From the NCBI GenBank assembly GCA_003344405.1, contig NOWV01000323.1:1-48677 (forward strand): a stretch of 48,677 bases of DNA. Reading direction: 5' to 3'. Below, in pieces: positions 13,538 to 27,800 of this stretch. How positions within the stretch are numbered: the stretch's first letter is position 1; each line of letters begins with the position of its first letter. The translations under genes and the position numbers were made by a program. The stretch is from Trichoplax sp. H2 (taxonomy: Eukaryota; Placozoa; Uniplacotomia; Trichoplacea). The notes below the pieces were generated by a model. The model ran no database searches and was not told where the DNA came from. It saw nothing but the letters and a program-made list of their open reading frames with translations.

Positions 13538-16500
13538 ATGTCTTTAAGAAGCCTTCGTAAAGTTACGATCGATCTCGAAGTAAGTAATGATAAAAAATGC
13601 GCGACAGAGAAGGTCACTATTTTCCTTACTGTGTTTCAAAATTCTTTTTTTCTAAGTACGTACAACGTAACAGCTAAGATCTTTCAGCATAAGCTCGATA
13701 ATAAATTACATTTCTAAACGATTAGTACTGCATGGTTATTGAGAAAACGTTACGGATTATGTTCGTTCAACATTATTCTCACGCTCGCTAAGTCTTAGAT
13801 TAAAATTATTCTTGAATCAGTGGTTTTAAATTAATGAATGCTTATATAAAGAGATTGGGGCACTAGTACAAATTAATGGACTTGCGATATACGTACGACT
13901 GCCGATACTACTTGTATGCAAAGGTAGATTTCACCAAATGCAAAGATAGTACGTGTATATTATAATTAATTAAATCACTGCTCAATTAGCTATCACCATT
14001 CCTTTTCAAAAGCAATGTTAACTAACAGATTAATAATCCAGTCCACTGAGACTACTTGTAATAAAAAGCACTAATCCAATTATGTTATCAACTGTCCTAC
14101 AGTATGTAACTTTAGACCATCCGGTAATGATCAGTTATCTACATGGAGCATAACCGAGCTCATCTTCAGAATTAATTATGTACTCAATTCAAGTAAAATG
14201 CCGACGATTGTACTCAATATATATCATAAAATGATAACATTTCATTTCAATTGACGATATCTAATTAATAGCGATGTGCAATTGCGCTTTGATATGCTAG
14301 TGTATCTGTCAACAATTTCAATAAGACGAAGTAGAAAAGCTATTGATGTCTTGTATCAAATACTGTAATACATATGTTTATATATCTACATTGTTATATT
14401 AAGGGTTACTCATCTATAGTTCGTGAATTCAACTTGAATTGAATAGCTCCGGTCTACTGCTACGTATTATAGTACATATACTCGTATATTCAGATTGAAA
14501 GATATTCTAAATAAACGCAAGTACTTGTCGTAACATGTAGCGAAAGATAGAATTTCTAGCTCATATATTAAGCTATTGTTGTTACTTACTACTACTGTAT
14601 TTGTGATTAAACTTCTTTTAACTTATAAATTATAAGCCTTAAATTAAAAGATGAATTCTAGCATGGCATTTATTAATTATGATTCTATTAAATTTCTGAT
14701 TTCAATCTTACATAGCCGATAGAAGTTATACAAGAGAAAACGCCAAAAGATGAATTTATTCTTGAAAATTTTACTCAATATTCTGAGTACGTGAGTAGAT
14801 TCACGTTTATTGGCAATTGATGAGTCTAAGCAAAAATGTTATTGACTAGTTAAGATATAAATAAATCTATGCGCATGTATATTTAAACAAATAAATATTA
14901 ACTTATTTTGTGACTGCGGCAGAACTGTTATCCTATACACATAGAACAATATCGTGCTATCGCATAAGTAAATTTAATTTTAATATCCTTTGGGTGCTAC
15001 CTCAACCATGTATACATTTCTTATCTTAGAACTCAACCCGAGTCTAGGACAGATGCCTTCGGAGAAATCACGTTTAAATTGAGTAATGGATCCAATTCTT
15101 TTTGCGAGGTAACGAAATGATCGTAAAAAATATTATTATAGAAAATATGATAAAGAGAATTCTAATAGGGCCAGAGAAAACTGAATAAACGCATTCTGCA
15201 GTTTCATCATATTTACATAAAATCTATCTTACAAAGTTACCTATTGTATTGCACCAACTAAAATTAAATTATTTCAATATTCATATTTGCTCCATCTATA
15301 CTATACCACTTTAGTACGTTAAAACTAGCGTCAACAGCAATGCCAGCGACCTAGTGGACATGCTGAAAACATTTTACTCCTCGGAATTTAAATCATCCAA
15401 TCTAATACTTTCTATAATTGGTGGCGATATTGAGCTGCAAGATTCTAGGTCAATCGTTTTATTAAGTGAAATAGCAGCATCAATCCCTCCACCTCATGTA
15501 GATGGGCTTATCGTTGTCACTAGTGGTTATTATTGCGGCTACACACAATATATTGCCAGCAAGATTAAAGAGAGATCAAAACCATTGTTAGGCAGAAAAT
15601 ATAAATTAATTGGCATGCCTACATGGGATGACCTCATCAATAAGGAAATTTTAAGCGTCGATGAAAATGAGGTAAGCTTCAATTATGTCATCAAGATAAT
15701 TGCAGCGTACCTAGCTAAGTTTATTAACCTATCGGAAGTATATCACTTCCTTGATATATTTTGCAAATGCTGCAAGTAACCAAGTAACGCTACTATGTGT
15801 TACATTTATTAGATAAAAATTAACTAATTGGTGAAAAGTCATTGATTATATTCGTGATAAATTTTTCATATACTCGTTGTAGTTTAAGTTGCGCTAGCGT
15901 ATGATATCTTTATCAGACAATGAAATCAAATAAGTGTTGGATTAGTTTCAATTACTGTCGTGAGAATGTTCTAAACCCTACGACTTACTACAACGACGCT
16001 GTTATATCATATCCATATCAGTTAAAAAAAAATATCATTTAATTGATAGATCAACAACAATTATTTTCGTAAAGAATGATCGTCTACTTTATCTTATTAA
16101 GTTATAGGATTTATTTATCAATTATAGGAATCTGCTAAATGATAAATAATCATTAATGTCTTTGTATGAAATATTCCTTATACTGCAATTTACGTTATTA
16201 TATTATCACTTCATCGGATATAGAAATCAATTAGTTGATTTATTAATATCATGTACTCCGTAATAAACCTTTGATACATTATTGCAAGTAATTTTAAAAA
16301 TTGAAGAGCTCTAGAAAACGTCTATTTACTATAAACCATACTATCGTAGTGCGTTTTTATTAATAAAAGAAAGCATTGATTTTTATTATCTTGATAAATA
16401 GTACCAAAAGTAATTTAATGCTCAATACGAGATGTAATTTAACAAATAGAAACAGTCATTAATTTTACCATTACATTTAGCGATCCATTTTTAATCAAGT

Positions 16501-19500
16501 ACTTAATAATTACTGTATCAAGATTATATTACAACTACACAAGTAGCAGATTACTAAATTTACTTTCATTGGCTGGCTAATATTGATATCAAATTTTACA
16601 TAGCAGACATCATAGTTCTAATAGCTAGAAAATAACGATGGTAATTTAACCTAGTAGGACATAAAATTATAATAATCATATGTATTTATGTAATGATTTC
16701 AGCTATCTATCAACAAGGCTGCAGTATAGTTCGGAGCATTTGTATGTTTCAAGCCTGCAAAACTATACGTTATTTTTCTTGTCGCTACTAGACTCCAGCA
16801 AAAGTAGAAGTCGATGCAGATAAGTGGGAACATATGAGCCGCGATACTGACTGCATGACTCTGGATCCTCGCCATGATTTTCATTTTTGCATTGATTGTG
16901 ATAACGAAAATGGAGATCCTTGGGAACCAATCCGATTTCGGGCTAATTTTGAAAAATATTTGGAAGAATCATATACATACCGTACGTAGAATTAATATAT
17001 TATCGTTTGCAAATGTTAACATCAAGCAAATAAGCAGAGTTATCGTTTGCTATTGTGACATCATTGATCATATTTATTTAAGTTAGATTAGGCTTGATGT
17101 AATGAGTCTATCAAGAATATCGTGTAACATTAGCTAATAAACAAGGACTCTCATTATACCGTTATATGCACAAACTTAGGAAGTGGAAAGAGCTCACAGA
17201 CAATTATATTGCCTTTGGCCCATCTCGTTGTTGGTGGCAGATATTTCCATAGAGAGCTTGAATTAATTTCGCAAGTAACACAAGGGAGAAGAAGTATTTT
17301 GGTTATATTTCAAGGCACTGGAGGGATCGCTGATCTACTCGCCGAAGCAATAACTTTATATGAGTATGTTACTAGTAGATATGCTATTAAAAGTAACTAT
17401 TAAACTGATATCATAAAACGATCGGCCTTCTCATCTACAATTAGTGCTGGAGATCGACAACTCAACAAGCTAAGGAATAAGATGCGCATAGAAGACATTA
17501 CAATTTCTCTCTTGCTGAAGTGTGTACGGCAATGTAATGAAAGACAAGTAATTGTAAGTACTCAAGATTATTCATTAGTAATGTCAGTCATTTCGGAATA
17601 AGGACCAAGAAAAAACCTCATAGATCAATTAGAACATATGAAATAAAAACAAATATGTAATGACATGATATGAAGTAGTAGATACATATGTGCTTACTGT
17701 GGCGCAATTTCACTCATTCTGCTTGCGATAATTTTAGATCAAAATATGCGATGCAAGTTCTATGCAGCAGAAGGGAGACGAAGCTATGGAATTTATTCTG
17801 AGTTGTAAGTGCTACGTATGAGTTAACCAGCTTTCTTTACACCGATGTCGGCTAAGTTTTGATATTTAGTAACTGAACATGATTATAAAACCTAGTAGAA
17901 AAGTTCTCAGCATTTACTCAATTAATCGTAAAAGGTGTTATTATTTTTATGCAGACAAACGAGAGAGGCATGCAACAGGTGTACCTGAAGTCAAACTAGG
18001 TGTATTCAATAAATTAAGAGAACTTAAACGGGCTATTTCTAACGGTGATGCTAGAGTAATTTCATCAATGATCGAAATTGGTATGGTTTCCGTTGAATGC
18101 GTTCTGGATAATATATTTGAATTTTATAAATCCGGATTTATCGATCCGTCGTTAATTGAATTATTACTGGGGAAATATCGTTCTCAAGCAAGTAAATGCA
18201 TGGCAACAGGAAAATTAGTCAAGCTGCAAATAAGTGCATGGAACGATTTCACGGATGAAGGATTTAGACCATGCTATAAAGAAATTGCTAACATTACGGT
18301 CATGTCAGAATTGAACTATGCGTATACTAACAATGAACCTTTTAAACATATTTTTCTTTGGTCATGCTTTCGTATGGACGAAAAGTGTAGTTCTGCATTC
18401 ATGGCTAATTTAAAATACCCAGTCATGGCCGGATTCTTTGCCTATAGATTATGGACAATTTATATCCACCAACAACAAAAACGTAATAAAAGGCTTGTCG
18501 ATCTTGATACGTGGAAAGATTATGCAAAGTAAAAATTATACGAAAGAATCCTTCTAAATGGTATCAATATAAGCTGAAAATACCGTATTGATTAACTGTT
18601 TTTCTGTCTGTGTTATGCTTACTTTCCATAGAAAATTCTTAACAATATCCGTTGAAACATTGGATATTTGTCAAAGACATTTATCTGAAGATGAAATGCA
18701 GAGTCTTCTCAATCAGCCACTTAAAGGATGGAATGATTTGTCTGTGATGTCCGTACTATGCAAACCGTGTATATTTCAAAATACACCCGATCCAAACGAT
18801 CCAATCTTGGATGTTGCTACTCATGAGTGGTATAGCAACGCTCTGGACCACTACTGGAATTATGGCGTAAGAAACTATCACTATTAGATATTGTTTTAGC
18901 ATCTCTGACAAAAATATATTACTTATATAGTATGCAGCAGACTGTATTGCATACTCGTACAATCGTCAGCGTTATTATCTCGATGTCGTATCTTACAATT
19001 GAAAACTGTCAATTATGTAAACTATGCGATTGATTAATTATGAGTTTGTTAAATGGTATTATAAAAGATTTTCATAATAACTGCAGAATCGGATCATCTT
19101 AACTAACAGAAACATAAAAGGGATTAATTAAAGGTGCAACATCATACCTCACATCATACAAGAGATGACTTTACTTATTTAAGCGCTAACATAATTTGAA
19201 TAATACCTCAAATCCTAGTGAGAACAGAATCTATCCTTACCGTTTTACAAAGCAAATGCTTAATAGATAACTATATGGAAATTATGCGGTAATTATCTCA
19301 TTAACTTTACGTTGTTCTATAATACAAACCGTGGCATCGCTGATTACGCGTCTTAAACTGTAATTAAACCCTTTACTGAGTAAGGACTTAAAAAGATTCT
19401 CGGTGTATCTATAGAATGAACAGTTTTTGGTGATATTTCTTCCTCAAGTTTACAGCATTATTTTATAAATCACGATATTATCAATCTTGTTCTTTTATGC

Positions 19501-22500
19501 TTAGATTTTAAGCCTTACCGCTTTCACACTTAAAAAGTTAGATGTTTGCTAGGCCAGAAACGGATTTTGTAGCATATAGATATTTAAGTTACGATATTTA
19601 TTAATAGTAAGTATACAATATGGCTAAAAGCTACTATTTTGAGTATTTATTCTTGGTTCGATTTCTGTAGTGATTTACCAGTCTCAATATTGCTAATTAT
19701 ATACTTTTGACGTACAGTTTAGTCTTAACTATATTTGAAATTGGAAAAAACCCTGACGCGACTAGAGAATGAGCTATTTTATCTATATACATTACATAAA
19801 ATCAAGATACGTACATTAAACTGCAGAAATATATTGCTAAAAATTGTAGAATTTACGGACAATTTTTATTAGTTACTCAACTAATTTGACGTACTGAATG
19901 CAATTGCAATCTTTAACACGATATTTAAAGCACTTACCGGCATGTTATTAGATTTGACCAGAATATACGTAAAGCAAGGAAGATGATAGATTGAAATATG
20001 GACTTGTAATGTACATAACAATTTCTACTTATCTTTAGGTACCAATCAGGGCTTTATTTCGACCAAGTAGATTAAAGAAACAAGGCGTTGAAAGTTCCGT
20101 TAGATTTTACCTGTATTTATTCAAGCTGCTTCTTAGCTCACCTAGAATAAAGTTCTACCTTAACTTTGTAAGCAGTAAGCAAACTATATAACGTTTAAAA
20201 TTTCATACTAGTTATATTACGATGTAAATTCTATTTATTGGCATGGTTCAATTTATTAATCGGCAATATAATTATTATAATTTTAAATTAAATTATTAAA
20301 GAGAAATTAATTTCTCTCAAGTTAAATCTTATAGTATCACACTCTTATAAAATACTTGCATTGCTGTAATTTATTGATTGGACACCTAACCGAACAATTT
20401 TAAAATAATCAGTCCCTATTTGTTTCGGAAATTAATCCCTTTTAATTTTCTTTTTCAGATATCGTATTTTAGTTTTCTTTTCTTGTACAGTTATTTCATC
20501 ATTTTGGAGTTTCAAGGCATCGGATATAATTCAACTGTTGGTAATCATACTATAGGGCACAACAATACGAATCAACGGTCATTAGTGTCTCATTTAGATA
20601 GCAGACCACTGGAAGTGACTTTGTTAGTCTGGATAATTCTCTTGACTTTGGAGGAATTTCGTCAGGTTTACCACTATGATAACAGACTTTAGTTATACGG
20701 TGTATGAAAAATTTGAATTTACTTAGCAACTTACCTGCATGGCTACTTCAGCATTTTATATCTGTATATATTATAGTTAATCAGTATCATGGTAAAAACA
20801 TAAAATTTTAAGATGTAGATAAGTATGTGCAGATATTAATCACGAACTTGCATCTTAAGGTGTTACAGCTACCTGCAGAAAAGTATAGAGATAAGTTCAA
20901 AAACTGGGCTTCGGATATTTGGAATCAATTGGATTTTGCCGGATTTTGTATGTTTTTCGTAGCATGTGCTTTACATACAGCTGGTATTAATGGAAGTGAT
21001 GATGTTTTGATAAGCACGGCAAGAATATTATACTGCATGGACTTTCTGGTGTTGTGCCCGCGTAGTTTGCAGGTATTGTCGGTTTTACCCAACCAAGGAC
21101 CGAAATTGGTTATGATCTTTAAATTGGTAAATACCACTTATAAAAAATGCACGTTATATCAATAAATCAAAATTTATCAATTTAGATAGCGCAAGATACG
21201 TGTACCTATAATACGATATACTCTTCATTTGTGTTGATCAGCTGCTTGATATAAGTATCGATTATAGTGTATACTTTTATAACGATATAATGCGGCTGAT
21301 ATCTTCTGCTTTGCATATTTGTAATAGCTTGGTGATATGGTTTCATTCTTGTTCATACTGTTTGTCATGCTTATTGCATTTGGCGTGACAACACAAGCTC
21401 TACTGCAACCGGAAGTTTCACCCGATAATGTCAATTACATCCGAGATATATTCTACATAACCTTTTATCGTCTAGCTGGTGAAGTAGCACAAGAACAAGG
21501 AAGTAATGCAATCATAATCACAATTGGCGCTCATACTGTAGTCATTATCGATAGATTATTGTACATTTTACTGTACTAATTATATTGTAATATATGGTAT
21601 TGGCAATAGAAAATAAAGTATCATATTCGTATGTATTAATAATTAGATTTCAAGTGCGCCCGAGAAGGTACACCCCTAGGTGACGATTGTTGGGCTAGAA
21701 AGGTTTTGGTTAACATTTTAATGGTCGTATACATTTTGATTACCGTCATCCTTCTTCTTAATCTCTTAATTGCTATACTGAGGTACGTAAATATTTAGTC
21801 TTTGTATCAATAAAGTTTACCATGTAGCATTATCATTTGATAGTTGCTTAATTCATGGAATTTACCCGCTAAATTAATCAATTAATCATATTAATAAAAG
21901 TTTTAAAACTAATTTAACTCTGCAGCAAGAGCTACGATCGGTTAGATGAAGAAAGTATATTTTTGTGGAGAAGACAATATAACGATATCGTGGCTGAATA
22001 TCTAACTAAGCCGATACTTGTACCGCCACTCAATATAATTTGGCTGATATTTGAGACCTTTAAGGTAGCTATACGACTGATGTCTGGAAAAACCGCCTTT
22101 AAACCAATCGACTTAGCATATATCACCAACGAAATCGGTACTGGTGTCGGTAGGTATTCTGTCTGTCCTATATATAATTAGATAGAGGAACGTTGATGTT
22201 AGTATCTAGGTAGAGTAAATATAATTAGCAATAGATAGTGCTTTACTATTAAATGTCTGCATCAAATTTTGTATTTCATTAGTATTTTTTCCCATTTATT
22301 TATTAATTTACTTAGAATTGAATTGGAAAGATGTATCTACTGAAAGGTGCAATAAAGTTACTCAATGCTTGTTGACTGCTAATAGGAAATCGCAATCAGA
22401 GTGAGATTACAGAATTTTATTTCTCATTTTTACGATAATGTCATCTTTAGTTTAAATTATTTTATGTCATTGTGTTATTGAAAAGCAATCTTTATTATAA

Positions 22501-22891
22501 TAAAAATCTCTTCATTTTTAATTTTAGCCTAGACATTACGGAACGTATGGATTTATTGCAGCAAAGTATGGATGCTACACACATTCATATGGAATCTAAA
22601 ATATCAGTTAATGCAAACGAGATTGAAATGACTCGATCTAGAATAAATGATCAGATACTAGCTGTTGAAAATTCTGTCATCAGTGAGATGCAAAAGCAAA
22701 ATTTAGATGTGTGTGTGTTATTAAAGCAATTATATTATCAACTGAAATCGAAAAGGATGCAGCTATTATCGAATCAGGAAGGGTCCGGCGAAATTGAAGA
22801 AAGAAATAGCTTGGAATTTAATGAAGATGAACTATTTCAACAACTAGGTGACGTCATGGATCGTAGGAAAAGAAAAACAACCCATATTTAA
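13538..22891 (+). CDS. TRPM-type cation channel, copy A (short, no C-terminal enzyme domain)
   Basis: Tetrameric cation channel of the TRPM family. Exons: 13538-13579, 14716-14786, 15030-15108, 15315-15671, 16792-16981, 17180-17363, 17445-17553, 17738-17804, 17955-18528, 18632-18866, 20039-20167, 20459-20665, 20860-21126, 21328-21502, 21647-21782, 21926-22149, 22316-22400, 22528-22891; 3495 nt, 1164 aa. Seen: TRPM homology (SLOG-like) region, residues ~50-310, with TDAFGEITF, SIIGGD, VVTSGYYCGYTQYI, LIGMPTW, FQGTGGIADLLAEA; repeat-helical region with PFKHIFLWSCFRMDE near 490; S1 ~680-697, S2 ~732-748, S3-S4 within 749-837, S5 ~841-862, pore helix and filter FYRLAGEVAQEQG, S6 ~915-940 ending LLLNLLIAIL, TRP-box region WRRQYNDIVAEYLTKPILVPPLN, then a coiled coil from ~1044. 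The S1-S2 loop carries NST, NHT and NNT glycosylation sites. The exon 2 end could be 14790 instead; 14786 keeps the phase of copy B. Subtype cannot be assigned. Confidence 0.92.
20300..20317. repeat. Perfect 18 bp palindrome in a copy A intron
   Basis: AGAGAAATTAATTTCTCT reads the same on both strands. It lies between exons 11 and 12 of TRPM copy A. Confidence 0.8.
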
Positions 22892-24837
22892 TAGTTAATA
22901 TTTTAAGCTATGGGTAAAGTATGAAATGCTCACATTATTTTAAATTAAAATAGTTGCAAGTGCTAATTAATAATTTTAATTTGTTGCAATATCGAAATTT
23001 TGAAGTATAATAATTTTATATAGTGCAAATATTATATTTTATGCGAAAGAATATAATTCATAAGGCATTACGATAAAAAGACACTAAAAAGCAGTCATCA
23101 TATATTATAAATTATTTAATCAAAATTGCCTATTGCCAAGATTTTGAAAAACTGAGCAGTTTTTATAATATCAAATTAGCAATATAAAATGCAATGTGTA
23201 TCGCCACTTGAATATTCTTTATTATTTATCGACAAACGTTATGTCTGATTGCTTATATGCCAATATCGCAGGCAATGCTGTTTTTAAAGTAGACTCTTTT
23301 GTAACCTAGTGAGTTTTTAAAGTTTGTTATAGTCTGATATTTAATTAATAAATATTTTCAGAATGGCTGAAATTGCTTTATTATAGATTGTTGGTACTGA
23401 CTTTAATCTTATCGTTAATTGGCAATAAAGTATAAAATAAAGTATAGTCATAGATAGTCTATAGTAATAGTAAGTCTATTTCGCTACTCTGTTAATATTT
23501 TCGGTATAAGTTTGCTAAGGATTATTGTAAAATGAAATTTCGACACTAAGCAGTCTGACTGTAATAACAGTAAATATGCGTGCATATTTTAGTTTAGCTT
23601 TATGATGACTTTATATTGTTGTTTAGTTTCTATTTCTTAAAAGCGAGCTTAGGATTAATATATTATAGTTTCAGATTTATTTGTTCATCTATAAAGGTAA
23701 TAGAATATCTATCTTTAGATAATGTAATAATTTTATATATTTTACCATTTTGTTAATATTTCTCGGGAGAGGAAGGCTACGCTATGTAGTATCAGTTTAA
23801 CTTCAACTGATTAGTCTAATAATGATTATAAAATACTAATCTATAGTGATATTAGCTAATTACAGTAGTATAATATTTTAAAAGTGCAATTCATTGGTAT
23901 GGTATAAAATCTTAAATCAGTTTTAACGAACCTACAAATAAATACAGTAATAAATTTATTATATCATTATATTAATATACTTTTCGGGAAGACACACTTA
24001 ATTCTCTCCATAAGAATTTTGAAAAATTTATCTTATTTACATACTTTTTCCTTTCCTTGAAATAGGCGGGTTATCATTTCTAGTATGCAGTATATAAGAA
24101 TAAGTATAGATACTACCATGTAAACGATGTGCTCAAATTTTGTTAAAAGTTATAAATAATTTATCCGGAATAAGTAGAATAGCTGGAATATCGATGACAT
24201 TTAATATACTTTCGGAGCTAATAACTACTAATACTTTAGTATTAGTATAGCAATAGAAAGCGTACAGAAACTTCAATAGCTTGGCTTAATCCGTTGCGTC
24301 TGACTGTTAGAATACCGATTTTACATTACGGTTCTGAAAGTCGATGGTAATGTTAACTATATTTTTATCATAATCTTTGCTAAAATTTATAGAGACGTAA
24401 AAATCTCTATAATCTACCTGCTCAATTCAATTTCTTACCCTTAATTAGACTCCATTTTGCAGTAGTAACCAATCTTGTGCTATTTTACCAATTGCTCATC
24501 ATGGATGACCTCCTAAGGAGCAAGACGACATATGGCTTAAAATTATACGATCGAATATCAATACCTGTATCTAATGAAATCTGCTCTTACAATACATGAT
24601 TAATTGTCGACCATATGATATAATCATCGTTATGATCGTAGATTCTATTAGGTCGAACTTCATGGACTTCTGTGTCGACTTAAATTTTGTTAGCTACTAG
24701 CATCTGGAATTTAAAGATTGCCGATATATATTTTTAGATCCTTTAACTAGCTTATACAAAGCTCTCGGCGGCAATGTTTTGAAATTATAGGCTTGCCTAT
24801 TACAGTTGGAAATATTCTACTCCAAAAATCAATTAAA
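22892..24837. other. Spacer between the two TRPM genes
   Basis: About 1.95 kb of AT-rich sequence with no supported exon. It must contain the 3' end of copy A and the promoter of copy B. A 9 bp-arm stem-loop sits at 24226-24247 (TACTAATAC, loop TTTA, GTATTAGTA). An AATAAA at about 23424 is a possible but distant polyadenylation signal for copy A. Confidence 0.5.
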
Positions 24838-27800
24838 ATGTTACGAAGAGGTAAAAGTATTACAATACATGCTGAGGTAAGTAATAGCACTAATCTACTT
24901 TCTAGCTAGAATTGTCATAAAAAAATTCGATTTTTGATTGATGATGAAAGTCATCTTGTTTTATCGATCACATAAGCTTAAAGCGATATTATCAAATCGG
25001 CTGAAAAACTTATTCTACTACTGTACGATGGCAGATAAAAGTTTGGGACCAATTTAAAGGATAAGCGCAGAATACGACTATCTAATATCCTATATTTGCT
25101 TATTTCATCACTATAAAATTATAAAGGCCTAAATCTTATTTATTCGATACATTTGTCAGTTTTTGAGCAATTTTAATTTGCTTCTGACCGTAAAGTTCGA
25201 ATTAGATTGATACCGGTAGTAACTAATTAAACGTATTTATATTGGCGGTGATAACTCATTCACCCATCCGGCAGTTGTAATGCATTTCGCTGTTTTGATA
25301 TAAAGCCAATGCAATGAATGTTTTCTCCTAGTTTACTAATTAATTGTACCGAAAATAACGAACTTGGGATAAGATTTAGTTCTGTTACAATATAAGAAGT
25401 TGCCTAGTATGATCGAAGCTGTAGTTCTCTTAATTAATTCAAGCAGTAGCTATTTGCTTCTTCTAAGCTAATGTCTAGATGCAAACGTGAGCAAAAATTG
25501 CATATGGTTTGGCATATAAAACTATGTGAATCTAGAATTAAATATAATTAGAGATTACATGAATTCATCTAGTCCAAGCGATTAGAGATTATTAGCACAT
25601 TCAGAAACGAGAACTGGGTCTCCATAATTGCCTGTAACGAACGTACTGTACATGAATAATTTTAAATTTACTATTCACTCATTACACTTGCACTCGTATC
25701 ATATCTTATTTCATTCTTGCTTCTCAACTGTTCTAACCACAAAATAATAATAATAACATTTAGGAGTTCAGACAGTTTTGATATACAAGATATTAAGAAT
25801 ATAATATTACGTGTTTTAAAAATTCAATCAAAATTGGATGCATATTTATAGTCAAAATAGGGATCTGAGGTATTTAATTATTATTTTCGATTTCTTTTCG
25901 TGTGACACTATAAATTAAATAGTATTTGATAATTGGACGATATAAGACCAATACATCCTTAGAATAAGTATTTACTCATAAAAGTGATCTAAGATAATTT
26001 TAAGGAGGACATAAGTGCTTCAATAGCTATAATTGCATTACTACTCTTTCTAAATCCACAACTAAAGTGGGTAGTTATTATACAACATGCTATTATATAT
26101 AATTAAGGTCATGGCACTGCATTTCTAAAATTCATTTCACCGGTGTTATAGACTTTATATATAGGTTACACTGAACATTTACAGCTTGAAATGATAGAAG
26201 TATAATAATTTTATATAACTTTCGGAAAAAGCTGTAAATGTTTGCTTATCAACATCTAGCAGACAATGATTGAATATCATTGGCAATGATAAATTATCAA
26301 CTTACTAAATGATGAGATCGTAGTCACAATATTTGCGGCGCGTTAAATTTCAATATTTATTTACGTTGCGTATCTGGAATAATTTTTCCTTGCATATTGA
26401 TGGCTTGCTACTTTTTATGATACAACACCATCAATTGCTTCGCAGTCATTTATTTCGCAGCCGCCTTGAACAAACTAAAATTTTGATTTAATTAGAAGTA
26501 CAATAAGAAATATTTTAAATTTCGATGGAAGCTAGATTTTAATGGATAATTTTTATGTTTTCCAATTTCATAAGCCATGGCAAGAGAATCAATTTCAAGA
26601 AAGAAACGATTCAGAAATCAATTTTATTACGAAACACTTTACGAGATATAAATCGTAAGCAAGACATTATTTCTCGTATTTTGTTCTTTATTACTATACT
26701 GATTTTGAAAATGTAATTCAAATACAAAGCTATAATCGTCATGGTCAGTCATAAATAGTAAGAAAAAACTTGCATAAATCAGTAAAAGTAGTTAGATGGG
26801 CATTGCTGTCGAGTGAAACTTAGATTTTCTTTTTTCTGTCTTAAATTCTGTAAAGCTAAATAAAATGTTCAGAAAGTATGATAGTAAATGTAAAATTGTA
26901 AAACAAATAATATGAAGTAGAACGAAATAATCATTTGTTTTATTTGTATAAGTAGAGCTCTACTCTCATTGTCGCTCTTATCCCATTAACCTAAATTCTA
27001 TCTTATTCATCCGGATTAGCAAAGTAAAAATGTTAATACCATAGTCATCGTCCAAATCCGTAGTTGAGCATTGCAGTACTGAGCGACCGGTGAATACTCT
27101 CATCTCCCTTTATCCTACTAGTTCGGTACTACAATTATCAAAAATTAGTTCACAAATAGCATGAAAAATCGCATATTACATCTATAAAGTAAAGTTATGA
27201 CTATATACTAGTTCCTTTCTAGAATCTACGGCATTTGTTTGAAAGCTAACCACTCTGTCTATAATTATAATAAATACCGAAAAATATTTACTATATCTTC
27301 CTAAAAGACGAGTTCTAGTTATATTTTGTTATCAGCTAGTTAATTCAAAATTTATTTGCATAGTTAAAATAATTAAAAATAGTGATTGGCATAATCAGCA
27401 ATTATGAACCTGAAATAATTTTTATGCCTATATCTGTAACGGCAAATCTTGCTAGTACTTTTTTTGTATTTAACGGATCAAAGCTTGGATATATTTCTAT
27501 TTATATAGTTAAAGGAGCAAGAAAAATGGTCTCACGCACTGATATCAGTATGTTGATTTTCTTTCTCGTAGCGAAGGACCAGAGCCATCTACAGATGCAT
27601 TTGGGCATATTTTATATCGATTACGAAATGCCGAAGGGATAACTAGCGAGGTAAAATTTTAATTGTGTGTTGGGGGTTATCAGTTGAAATGCACTAACTA
27701 TAATATTAATGACAATTTTCCGTTCCATCATGTTGTATAAGATTGAATAATATCAAGGATAATCTCAAATATTACGCGTAATTTTTCAAGAAATAAATGT

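Noticed and set aside
14930-14975. Cysteine/glycine motif (TGTGACTGCGGCAGA) as an extra TRPM copy A exon
   Set aside because: Exons 2 and 3 join directly in phase in both paralogues with matching products, and copy B has no counterpart.
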